This document shows, in pieces, positions 57,181 to 64,000 of a stretch of DNA of 64,000 bases; the first letter of the stretch is position 1, and every line of letters starts with the position of its first letter. The position numbers were made by a program, and so were the translations under genes. A model generated the notes under the pieces. That model was given only the letters and a program-made list of their open reading frames with translations. It searched no databases and was not told where the DNA came from. This stretch comes from Helicobacter pylori NCTC 11637 = CCUG 17874 = ATCC 43504 = JCM 12093 (GTDB lineage Bacteria; Campylobacterota; Campylobacteria; Campylobacterales; Helicobacteraceae), in NCBI RefSeq assembly GCF_900478295.1, contig NZ_LS483488.1, positions 930,001-994,000 of the forward strand, read 5' to 3'.

Positions 57181-57852
57181 TTGTCTGAACCCATAGATAG
57201 ATTCACGCGCATAAGGTGGTTGTTTAAAAACGATTTTGAAAAAATCCGCCGACAAAGGGTTTTAATCTGTGGCGTTGGGGGTGTTGGGGGCTTTGCGCTA
57301 GACGCTTTGTATCGTGTGGGGATAGGGCAAATCACTATCATTGACAAAGATGTGTTTGATGTTACCAATCAAAACCGCCAGATTGGATCAGAAAGGATAG
57401 GAGAATCTAAAGTGTTGGTGTTGCAAGATCTCTACAAGGGCGTTCAAGCTTTGAATTTGCATATAGATGAAGCGTTTTTAAATTCATTTAATTTTAGAGA
57501 TTATGATTATATTTTAGATTGCATGGACGATTTGCCTATTAAAACAAGCCTAGCGGTAAAATGTCAAAATTTCGCTTATGGGAAGTTTATCAGCTCTATG
57601 GGGAGTGCAAAGCGTTTGAATCCTAAACACATCAAAGTGGGGAGCGTGTGGGAAAGCTATGGCGATAAATTCGGGCGTAAATTTAGGGATTTTTTAAAAA
57701 AACGCCGTTTTAAAGGGGATTTTAAAGTGGTTTTTAGCCCTGAAGTCCCGCATTGCATAGAGCTTGGGAGTTTTAATGCGGTTACGGCGAGTTTTGGTTT
57801 GCAAATAGCGAGTGAAGTCGTGCAAGATATTATCAAAAATGAAAGGCAATGA
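57181..57852 (+). CDS. tcdA: TcdA/ThiF-type adenylating enzyme
   Basis: A 223-residue E1-like enzyme: ATP loop GVGGVGG at 31-37, IIDKDVFDVTNQNRQI with the conserved Asp and Arg, and MDDLPIKTSLA. The N-terminal DRFTRIRWLF and SSMGSAKRLNPKHIKVGSVWE favour TcdA, which dehydrates t6A37 of tRNA to its cyclic form, over MoeB, the older annotation. Starts at TTG 57181. The window thus carries both tsaE and tcdA of the t6A pathway. Confidence 0.8.
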   Translation: MSEPIDRFTRIRWLFKNDFEKIRRQRVLICGVGGVGGFALDALYRVGIGQITIIDKDVFDVTNQNRQIGSERIGESKVLVLQDLYKGVQALNLHIDEAFLNSFNFRDYDYILDCMDDLPIKTSLAVKCQNFAYGKFISSMGSAKRLNPKHIKVGSVWESYGDKFGRKFRDFLKKRRFKGDFKVVFSPEVPHCIELGSFNAVTASFGLQIASEVVQDIIKNERQ

Positions 57853-57853
57853 A

Positions 57854-57976
57854 ATGAAAGATTACGAAGACGAATTGGAAGATTTTGAAGAAGAAGATGA
57901 AGAGTATGGGGATTATAAAAATGTCTATGATGATGACGATTATGAAGACTATAACTCTGATTATGAAGAAGAGTGA
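57854..57976 (+). CDS. Acidic 40-residue miniprotein (HP0756-like)
   Basis: ATG 57854, one base after the tcdA stop, to TGA 57974-57976. Of 40 residues 23 are Asp or Glu and 7 are Tyr (MKDYEDELEDFEEEDEEYG and so on). It lies tightly between tcdA and aguB, with the aguB ATG three bases on, so it is almost surely translated. Disordered; could mimic nucleic acid or bind metal or basic proteins, but nothing shows which. Confidence 0.75.
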   Translation: MKDYEDELEDFEEEDEEYGDYKNVYDDDDYEDYNSDYEEE

Positions 57977-57979
57977 AAA

Positions 57980-58858
57980 ATGATTTGTGCAGGCGTCCTC
58001 CAGCATGCTTATTGCGGCTCTAGAAAAAAAACCATAGAGCATACAGCCAACTTGCTTGAACAAGCGCTAAAAAAACACCCTAAGACCAATTTAGTGGTGC
58101 TGCAAGAATTAAACCCTTATAGTTATTTTTGCCAGAGCGAAAACCCTAAATTTTTTGATTTGGGCGAATATTTTGAAGAAGATAAGGCTTTTTTTAGCGC
58201 TTTAGCTCAAAAATTTCAAGTGGTGCTTGTCGCTTCTTTGTTTGAAAAACGCGCTAAAGGGTTGTATCACAACAGCGCGGTTGTGTTTGAAAAAGATGGC
58301 TCAATCGCTGGAGTGTATCGCAAAATGCACATTCCTGATGATCCGGGGTTTTATGAAAAATTTTATTTCACGCCGGGGGATTTGGGCTTTGAGCCTATTG
58401 TTACAAGCGTGGGTAAATTAGGGCTTATGGTGTGCTGGGATCAGTGGTATCCTGAAGCAGCAAGGATTATGGCTTTAAAAGGGGCAGAAATTTTAATCTA
58501 TCCTAGCGCGATAGGGTTTTTAGAAGAAGACTCTAATGAAGAAAAAAAGCGTCAGCAAAACGCATGGGAGACGATCCAAAGAGGGCATGCGATCGCTAAT
58601 GGCTTGCCTTTGATTGCGACTAACAGAGTGGGCGTAGAGTTAGATCCGAGCGGTGCGATTAAGGGGGGTATCACTTTTTTTGGCTCTAGTTTTGTGGTGG
58701 GGGCTTTGGGCGAATTTTTAGCTAAAGCGAGCGATAAAGAAGAGATTTTGTATGCGGAAATTGATTTAGAACGCACCGAAGAAGTGCGCCGAATGTGGCC
58801 GTTTCTGAGAGACAGACGCATTGATTTTTATAACGATTTGTTAAAACGCTATATTTAA
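57980..58858 (+). CDS. aguB: N-carbamoylputrescine amidohydrolase
   Basis: A nitrilase-family carbon-nitrogen hydrolase, 292 residues, forming putrescine from N-carbamoylputrescine in the agmatine route. Catalytic triad: Glu43 in LQELNPYSYF, Lys in YRKMHIPDDPGFYEKFYFTPGD and Cys in LMVCWDQWYPE. These flanking sequences are those of AguB rather than other nitrilases. Probably operonic with tcdA and the acidic miniprotein. Confidence 0.94.
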   Translation: MICAGVLQHAYCGSRKKTIEHTANLLEQALKKHPKTNLVVLQELNPYSYFCQSENPKFFDLGEYFEEDKAFFSALAQKFQVVLVASLFEKRAKGLYHNSAVVFEKDGSIAGVYRKMHIPDDPGFYEKFYFTPGDLGFEPIVTSVGKLGLMVCWDQWYPEAARIMALKGAEILIYPSAIGFLEEDSNEEKKRQQNAWETIQRGHAIANGLPLIATNRVGVELDPSGAIKGGITFFGSSFVVGALGEFLAKASDKEEILYAEIDLERTEEVRRMWPFLRDRRIDFYNDLLKRYI

Positions 58859-58900
58859 TCAGTCAATCAGTTTAAAATTTAAGGTTAGAAAGGATTAAAC

Positions 58901-58972
58901 ATGGTAGATGCGGTTTTTTGCGCCAAACAAGCGCAAAAATTCTATCATTTTTGCGCGGTATTTTTATTTTAA
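58901..58972 (+). CDS. Possible 23-codon leader peptide ahead of the antiporter
   Basis: ATG 58901 with AGAAAGGA upstream, encoding MVDAVFCAKQAQKFYHFCAV plus three residues, stop at 58970-58972. A nine-pair hairpin (58931-58956) lies inside it and the antiporter gene starts 12 bases later. The arrangement resembles an attenuator leader, but regulation is not shown. Confidence 0.45.
   Translation: MVDAVFCAKQAQKFYHFCAVFLF
58931..58956 (+). promoter_or_regulatory. Hairpin within the leader, candidate attenuator
   Basis: GCGCAAAAA and TTTTTGCGC pair perfectly around an eight-base loop, followed after GGTA by TTTTTATTTTAA. It could act as an intrinsic terminator or block the antiporter ribosome site (AAGGAG at 58973). 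Confidence 0.5.
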
Positions 58973-58984
58973 CAAGGAGCAAAA

Positions 58985-60298
58985 ATGCTAGAAAATAGCT
59001 CTATATGGAGCAATCCTGCCTTTGTGGCTATCATTTGCATGAGCGTTCTTAGCCTTTTAAGGCTCAATGTCATGCTTTCTATGATTAGCGCGACTCTCAT
59101 AGCAGGACTTATGGGAGGGCTTGGGATCACGGAGAGTTTTAATGCAATGATAGACGGCATGAAAGGCAATTTAAATATCGCTTTAAGCTACATCCTTTTA
59201 GGGGCTTTAGCGGTAGCGATCGCTAAAAGCAACCTCATTAAAGTCGCTTTGAGTAAATTAATAGGCTTGATGGATTACAAGCGATCCACTTTTTGCTTTT
59301 TGATCGCTTTCATCGCATGTTTTTCGCAAAATTTAGTGCCGGTGCATATCGCTTTTATCCCTATTTTAATCCCCCCTCTTTTGCATTTAATGAACCGGCT
59401 AGAATTGGATAGAAGAGCGGTCGCTTGCGCTTTAACCTTTGGCTTGCAAGCCCCCTACTTGGTGCTTCCTGTAGGGTTTGGCTTGATTTTTCAAACCACC
59501 ATTTTAGAGCAATTGAAAGCCAATGGCGTTAGCACCACCATAGCGCAAATCACGGGAGTGATGTGGATAGCGGGATTAGCGATGGTCGTTGGGCTGCTTT
59601 TAGCGGTATTAACGCTATACAAAAAACCCAGACGCTACAAAGAAAAATCTTTTAACATAGAAAATTACGCCTCGCTTCAATTAAACTACCATGACTACTT
59701 GACTTTTATAGGGATTATCGTGGCGTTTGTGATCCAATTAGCCACCGATTCGATGCCCTTAGCCGCCTTTTTAGCGTTAGCGATCATCTTACTAGGCCGT
59801 GGCATTAAGTTTAAAGAAACAGACTCGCTTATGGATGATAGCGTGAAAATGATGGCGTTTATCGCTTTTGTGATGTTAGTGGCTAGCGGGTTTGGAGAAG
59901 TGTTGCAAAAAGTGCATGCGATAGAGGGCTTAGTGAATGCAATCACAAGCGTAGTCCAAGGGAAGCTTTTAGGGGCTTTTTTAATGCTTGTTGTAGGGCT
60001 TTTTATCACTATGGGGATAGGGACTTCTTTTGGCACTATTCCTATCATCGCTGTGTTTTATGTCCCTTTATGCGCGAAATTAGGTTTTAGCATAGAATCT
60101 ACGATTTTACTCATCGGCATAGCCGCAGCTTTAGGCGATGCAGGCTCACCGGCTAGCGATAGCACCATGGGGCCCACTTGCGGGCTTAACGCAGACAACC
60201 AACACAATCACATCTATGACACATGCGTGCCGACTTTTTTAGTCTATAACCTCCCTTTGATTGTTTTTGGAGTGGTTGGAGCGTTACTATTAGGCTAA
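58985..60298 (+). CDS. Na+/H+ antiporter family protein (NhaC/YuiF-like)
   Basis: A 437-residue inner-membrane protein with about eleven helices. Family features include the repeated amphipathic hairpins, CFSQNLVPVHIAFIPILIPPLL and, near the C-terminus, GIAAALGDAGSPASDSTMGPTCGLNADNQHNH with the polar, charged transport-path residues. Annotated as Na+/H+ antiporter; related proteins can carry amino acids such as histidine, so substrate is uncertain. Good ribosome site AAGGAG. Confidence 0.88.
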   Translation: MLENSSIWSNPAFVAIICMSVLSLLRLNVMLSMISATLIAGLMGGLGITESFNAMIDGMKGNLNIALSYILLGALAVAIAKSNLIKVALSKLIGLMDYKRSTFCFLIAFIACFSQNLVPVHIAFIPILIPPLLHLMNRLELDRRAVACALTFGLQAPYLVLPVGFGLIFQTTILEQLKANGVSTTIAQITGVMWIAGLAMVVGLLLAVLTLYKKPRRYKEKSFNIENYASLQLNYHDYLTFIGIIVAFVIQLATDSMPLAAFLALAIILLGRGIKFKETDSLMDDSVKMMAFIAFVMLVASGFGEVLQKVHAIEGLVNAITSVVQGKLLGAFLMLVVGLFITMGIGTSFGTIPIIAVFYVPLCAKLGFSIESTILLIGIAAALGDAGSPASDSTMGPTCGLNADNQHNHIYDTCVPTFLVYNLPLIVFGVVGALLLG

Positions 60299-61614
60299 TC
60301 TATCAAGTTAAGAAAATCTTTTCTTTAGCCTTACCCTCTGGGATTAACGCTTTTTTAGATGTGCTGGTGGTCGCGCTCTCGGTTTTTTTTGTGGGCAAGA
60401 TTTCGCACCATCACATTGTGGCTTTAGGGGTGGGCTTGCAATTTTTGATGCTTTTTTATGGCATCAACACGATTTTATACACCGGCACTAACGCCATTCT
60501 TTCTAGGCTTGTGGGGGCTAGGGATTTTACTCAAATCAACCACGCTTTTTCCAGTATTTTTATAGGGGCGTTTGTGATCTGTTTGGGCGTGCTGTTTGTT
60601 TCTTATTTTTTGATTGAGCCTTTTTTAAATTGGATGCAATTACAAGATCCTTCGCGCCAATTGACGCAAGATTATTTAGAAGTCTTAGTTATCGCGCTAC
60701 CGAGTATTTTTTTAAAAAATGTTTTAGTTTCAGCGCTCGCTAGCTTTTCAGACACCCTAACCCCCTTTATTGTCAAAATCATCATGGTCATTGCATGCAT
60801 TTTTTTGAATCAAGCCTTGATTTTTGGGGATTTTGGTTTTAAAGAAATGGGGATTGTAGGCTCTGCTTTAGCGAATGTGGTTGTCTCTTATTTGGAATTA
60901 CTCGCGCTTGGCGTTTGGATACAAATCAAAAAAATCCCTTTAAAATTCAAAATAACCTTTCATTTTTCTTTTTTAAAAACCATGTTTAGAGTGGGTTGGC
61001 CGGCCGGGTTTGAGCGCTTATTGAGCTTATTTTCTTTAATCCTCTTATCCAAATTTGTAGCGAGCTATGGGGATAAGGTGTTAGCGGGCATGCAAATAGG
61101 CATTAGGGTTGAAACCTTTTCGTTCATGCCCGGATTTGGGTTTATGATCGCAGCGATGGTTTTAACAGGGCAAAATTTAGGGGCGAACAAGCCAAAGATC
61201 GCCACAGAATACGCGCATTTGATTTTAAAAATTTCTATGGGTTTAATGGGGGTTTTAGGGGTTATTTTAGTCTTATTCGCTAAAGAATTCGCGAGCCTTT
61301 TTTCTCAAGATGAAGAAGTTTTGGAAGTGGCGCGATCTTATTTGATCGCTGTGGGTCTCTCTCAAGCCCCCTTAATTGGGTATTTTGTGCTAGATGGAGT
61401 TTTTAGAGGGGCTAGCATTTCTAAAGTCTCACTATACATTAACACCCTAAGCTTATGGGGGTTAAGGATCATGCCCATTTACTTGCTTTTAATTCATCAT
61501 TTTAAGGTGGAATTTATTTTTGTAGTGATCGCATCAGAAACTTTTTTGCGCTCATTCATCTACTATAAAGTTTTTTCTAAAGGCATATGGAAAAGGTGCG
61601 GGAAAAAGGCTTGA
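60289..61614 (+). CDS. MATE-family efflux protein, apparent ATT start
   Basis: A 12-helix multidrug and toxin extrusion exporter: FLMLFYGINTILYTGTNAILSRLVGA, GWPAGFERLLSLFSLILLS and PGFGFMIAAMVLTGQNLGAN. The first standard start in frame is GTG 60361, which would cut through helix 1. The frame upstream continues RLIYQVKKIFSLALPSGINAFLD, with no ATG, GTG or TTG back to a stop at 60247. ATT 60289 has GGAG seven bases upstream and overlaps the antiporter stop, so it is the likely start. Confidence 0.85.
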   Translation: MRLIYQVKKIFSLALPSGINAFLDVLVVALSVFFVGKISHHHIVALGVGLQFLMLFYGINTILYTGTNAILSRLVGARDFTQINHAFSSIFIGAFVICLGVLFVSYFLIEPFLNWMQLQDPSRQLTQDYLEVLVIALPSIFLKNVLVSALASFSDTLTPFIVKIIMVIACIFLNQALIFGDFGFKEMGIVGSALANVVVSYLELLALGVWIQIKKIPLKFKITFHFSFLKTMFRVGWPAGFERLLSLFSLILLSKFVASYGDKVLAGMQIGIRVETFSFMPGFGFMIAAMVLTGQNLGANKPKIATEYAHLILKISMGLMGVLGVILVLFAKEFASLFSQDEEVLEVARSYLIAVGLSQAPLIGYFVLDGVFRGASISKVSLYINTLSLWGLRIMPIYLLLIHHFKVEFIFVVIASETFLRSFIYYKVFSKGIWKRCGKKA

Positions 61615-63204
61615 TTATTGCTTGAGCGTAGCGGTCGTTTTGAAACGGCTTTCTCGCACCACTTGCACGCCCACTTCGCCCACATACTGAGCGCTCTCTT
61701 CTATCTTTTTAGCGATCTTTCTGGCAATAATAGGCACTTGATTGTCCCTGACTTGGTTGGATTTGACAATCACTCTTAATTCTCGCCCGCTCTCCATCGC
61801 ATACGCTTTTTCCACCCCATCAAATTCTAGCGCGATCTCTTCTAAAGCTTGCATGCGTTTAGCGTATTCTTCATCGCTCTTTCTTCTAGCCCCAGGACGC
61901 CCTGCAGAAAGCGCATCAGCCGCGCACACGCTCGCGCACTCCACGCTCAAAATCTCTTCATGCCCATGGTGGGCATAAATCGCATTGATCACGACCGGAT
62001 CTTCTTTATGGCGCTTGCACACCTCAACCCCTAAATTCACATGGTCCCTCCCAAGCTCTTGGGTGAGCGCTTTACCAATATCATGCAAAATACCGGCTCT
62101 TCTGGCGAGTTTTTTATCCCCCCCAAGCTGCTCTGCAATCAAGCCGGCTAAAAGAGCGACTTCTTTAGAATGCTGTAAAGCGTTTTGCCCAAAACTGGAG
62201 CGGTAACGCATTTTGCCTATTAAAATTTTAAGCTCATCTTCCATAGCCCCAAGCTCTAATTCTAACACCACGCTCTCCCCTTCAGAAAGCAATTCTTTTT
62301 CCATGTTGCGCGCGACTCTGTGATAAACCTCTTCAATCCTGTTAGGCTGGATACGGCCGTCTTCTATTAAAATTTTAAGCGTCTCGCTCGCCACTTCACG
62401 CCGATAAAGATTGAAACTGGACAAACACAATTCGCTGCTATCTTCGCTAAATTCTATATCCACCCCACTGACCTTTTTAAACGCTTCAATATTTTTCCCG
62501 TCTTTGCCTATCACACGACCGATATAATCTGAGCAAGGCAAAGCGATACGACTTGTTAAATTCTCTGTCGCATAATTACCCGCAAAACGGGCTGTCGCTT
62601 CCGCTAAAATGGCATACGATTTTTTCTTGCCCTCTTCTTTGGCTTCTTTTTCATAACGCCTGATTAACGCGCTTTTTTGCACTTCTAATTCTTCTTCCAA
62701 CTGCTCTAAAATCATGTTTTTAATTTCATCTTTAGTGTAAGCCATGTAATTGAGCATCGCATCTAGCGCTTTGGCTTGAGCTTCTTTACAAACAACGCGC
62801 TGTTTTTTAAAATTTTCTTTTTCTTGTTCTAAAATTTGGCGTTCTTTTTCAAGCTCTTGTTTTTCTTTTTCCAAATAGCGTTTTTCATCTCTTACAAATT
62901 CTTTGTGTTGCGCTTCTAAATGCTTCAAATGTGCTTCTTTTTTGTCAAAATGGGTTTTGAGTTGCAAGTTCTTGTTTTCATATTGCTGTTGCAACTTGCA
63001 TTCTTGGCTTTTCATGCGCATCTCTTCAGCTTCTACAAAAGATTTCGCTTGAAACTCCATTAATTTGGCTTTAGCTGAAGCGCTTTTTAAAGTGGCTTGC
63101 CCTCTAGCGTAATAGATCTTTTTCATCACATAATACATGACTAGAGCGGTAATCAAACACGCTACCAAGACTTCTAATGAAATGTAAATTAACCCGCTGC
63201 TCAT
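61615..63204 (-). CDS. rny: Ribonuclease Y
   Basis: Membrane-anchored endoribonuclease that starts mRNA decay. Starting at ATG 63204 after AAAGGAAAC, it has an N-terminal helix (LIYISLEVLVACLITALVMYYV), a long charged coiled coil to about residue 190, a KH domain (DYIGRVIGKDGKNIEAFKKVSGVDIEF) and the HD domain with HSKEVALLAG and GILHDIGKAL. About 529 residues, normal for the family. An ATG 18 bases upstream is less well placed. Its 5' end overlaps the folate enzyme gene by about 100 bases. Confidence 0.96.
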   Translation of the reverse strand: MSSGLIYISLEVLVACLITALVMYYVMKKIYYARGQATLKSASAKAKLMEFQAKSFVEAEEMRMKSQECKLQQQYENKNLQLKTHFDKKEAHLKHLEAQHKEFVRDEKRYLEKEKQELEKERQILEQEKENFKKQRVVCKEAQAKALDAMLNYMAYTKDEIKNMILEQLEEELEVQKSALIRRYEKEAKEEGKKKSYAILAEATARFAGNYATENLTSRIALPCSDYIGRVIGKDGKNIEAFKKVSGVDIEFSEDSSELCLSSFNLYRREVASETLKILIEDGRIQPNRIEEVYHRVARNMEKELLSEGESVVLELELGAMEDELKILIGKMRYRSSFGQNALQHSKEVALLAGLIAEQLGGDKKLARRAGILHDIGKALTQELGRDHVNLGVEVCKRHKEDPVVINAIYAHHGHEEILSVECASVCAADALSAGRPGARRKSDEEYAKRMQALEEIALEFDGVEKAYAMESGRELRVIVKSNQVRDNQVPIIARKIAKKIEESAQYVGEVGVQVVRESRFKTTATLKQ

Positions 63205-63784
63205 AATGTTTCCTTTTATCATTCTTCATAACGATACGAGCATTTATATAAAGATCCGCTTCAATGTCATAGGCGTTTGTAAGAACACCATTAGCTAGGG
63301 CTAATTCCCTACTCACAAACACGATTAAGGGGCGTTTCAGTCGCCTTTTGAATAATTGGGGCAAACTCCTATCATACATGCCTAGCCCAAAACCCACGCG
63401 CCTAAAGCTTGTATCCATTCCTAAAATCGGCACGACAATACAATCCAATTCTTGCTTATAATAGTGCGACAAACTCGGCTCATCAAACCACCCCAAACGC
63501 CTTAAGGGCAACCTAAAGGGTGCGATAGTAAAACCCCCTTTAGAAAAATGAGCACCTTTTTTGATGCTTTTAGGCAACCACACGCGCTTATTTTTTTGTC
63601 TTAACTTCAAAATCAAAGGCCTAATATCAAGCTCATGCCCTAACGGGCTATACAATAAAATATTTTGATAATCTTTGAGTTTCCAAAATAAAAGCCTACA
63701 AGCCAATTTATCCCTGACTGCTTTATCTTTTGCTTTAGCCCTTTTCAAGCGTTCTTTACAAAAATCTCTAAAAATCGTTTTAAT
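63104..63784 (-). CDS. 5-formyltetrahydrofolate cyclo-ligase family protein, apparent ATT start
   Basis: The family recycles 5-formyl-THF to methenyl-THF with ATP. Seen: N-terminal KRAKAKDKAVRDKLACRLLFWK, YSPLGHELDIRPLI and the phosphate motif GFGLGMYDRSL. The first standard start (TTG 63748) would drop KTIFRDFCKERL; ATT 63784 has AAGGA eight bases upstream and keeps it. The C-terminus runs about 40 residues beyond the usual end (DIEADLYINA) into rny, so a lost stop or late frameshift is possible. Confidence 0.75.
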   Translation of the reverse strand: MKTIFRDFCKERLKRAKAKDKAVRDKLACRLLFWKLKDYQNILLYSPLGHELDIRPLILKLRQKNKRVWLPKSIKKGAHFSKGGFTIAPFRLPLRRLGWFDEPSLSHYYKQELDCIVVPILGMDTSFRRVGFGLGMYDRSLPQLFKRRLKRPLIVFVSRELALANGVLTNAYDIEADLYINARIVMKNDKRKHYEQRVNLHFIRSLGSVFDYRSSHVLCDEKDLLR

Positions 63785-63819
63785 GGTTATAATCCTTAAA
63801 TTTTAGACTTACATTATAG

Positions 63820-63825
63820 TATAAT
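63820..63825 (+). promoter_or_regulatory. -10 box of the lipoprotein gene
   Basis: TATAAT in ATTATAGTATAATTT, about 48 bases ahead of the ATG at 63873. Confidence 0.6.
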
Positions 63826-63872
63826 TTTAGGTTATTAGTTACCATTTTATTATTCTTAAGGATGTGTTTATA

Positions 63873-64000
63873 ATGAGAATTAAGGCTTATTTTTTGCGTT
63901 TTATCGCGCTGGTTTTGATCGTTTTGTTAGGTTTTAGTGCTTGTAAAAATTCTCAAAAATCTCAAGATTCTCAAAACAATACCACCCAACAAGATAGCCC
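63873..64000 (+). CDS. Predicted lipoprotein, 3' end beyond the window
   Basis: ATG 63873 after TAAGGATGTG. The first residues MRIKAYFLRFIALVLIVLLG lead to a lipobox-like FSAC; the mature part starts CKNSQKSQDSQNNTTQQDS, Gln/Ser-rich and probably disordered. Only about 42 residues are visible, so no function can be given. In the reference order the HP0762 lipoprotein precedes ftsY. Confidence 0.8.
   Translation, partial: MRIKAYFLRFIALVLIVLLGFSACKNSQKSQDSQNNTTQQDS

Noticed and set aside
57833-58063. Ile/Phe-rich minus-strand frame over the acidic miniprotein
   Set aside because: Direct antisense artefact of Asp/Glu codons.

Overview
The window is a 64 kb piece of a Helicobacter pylori chromosome. 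Low-GC coding, Hop, Hom and Sab outer-membrane proteins, simple-sequence contingency tracts and a gene order I recognise as the HP0701 to HP0762 stretch of the reference strain all point to this species. Most of it is core genome. No insertion sequence, prophage, CRISPR array or cag island was seen.

Layout: (1) 1-8504: gyrA (cut by the window edge), a small exported protein, flgR carrying a slipped T tract, a decayed hypothetical gene and uvrA. (2) 8678-15672: porin hopE, rsmH with an FtsL-like gene, then a horizontally acquired-looking secreted SAM hydrolase lying between two copies of a hom promoter and start region, the hom outer-membrane gene and an HD-domain protein. (3) 15784-20625, minus strand: rpoN, lptB, tsaE, dnaX and a LysE-type exporter. 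(4) 20896-30751: two DUF1104 proteins, the sialic-acid adhesin pair sabB/sabA facing each other around dcuA/ansB, another outer-membrane protein and dus. (5) 30845-36869, minus strand: tilS, a protein with a HEPN RNase motif, a small acidic protein and two dynamin-like GTPase genes, one broken by several single-base slips. (6) 36968-53954: housekeeping genes for nucleotides, phospholipid, peptidoglycan (ddl, murF, rodA) and division (ftsE, ftsX, EnvC-like), a CAU-anticodon tRNA overlapping the end of rodA, and a phase-variable GTPase. (7) 54047-57127: flagellar filament-cap genes flaG, fliD, fliS and a FliT-like gene. (8) 57181-64000: TcdA-like enzyme, an acidic miniprotein, aguB, an antiporter behind a possible leader peptide, a MATE exporter, rny, a folate enzyme and the start of a lipoprotein gene.

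Two themes stand out. First, several genes are out of frame at short repeats: flgR (T9), sabB (CT), sabA (CT) and the GTPase at 46566-47776 (GA), so in this sequence motility control and both sialic-acid adhesins read as OFF. Single-base slips in the dynamin-like genes may be phase variation, decay or assembly error. Second, three less explored protein features deserve attention: a complete metzincin zinc-site signature inside the Hom outer-membrane protein, a HEPN motif protein beside paired dynamin-like GTPases, and the duplicated hom start flanking the SAM hydrolase gene. rpoN and flgR (sigma54 system), and fliD/fliS/flaG (filament assembly), tie together the motility content of the window.
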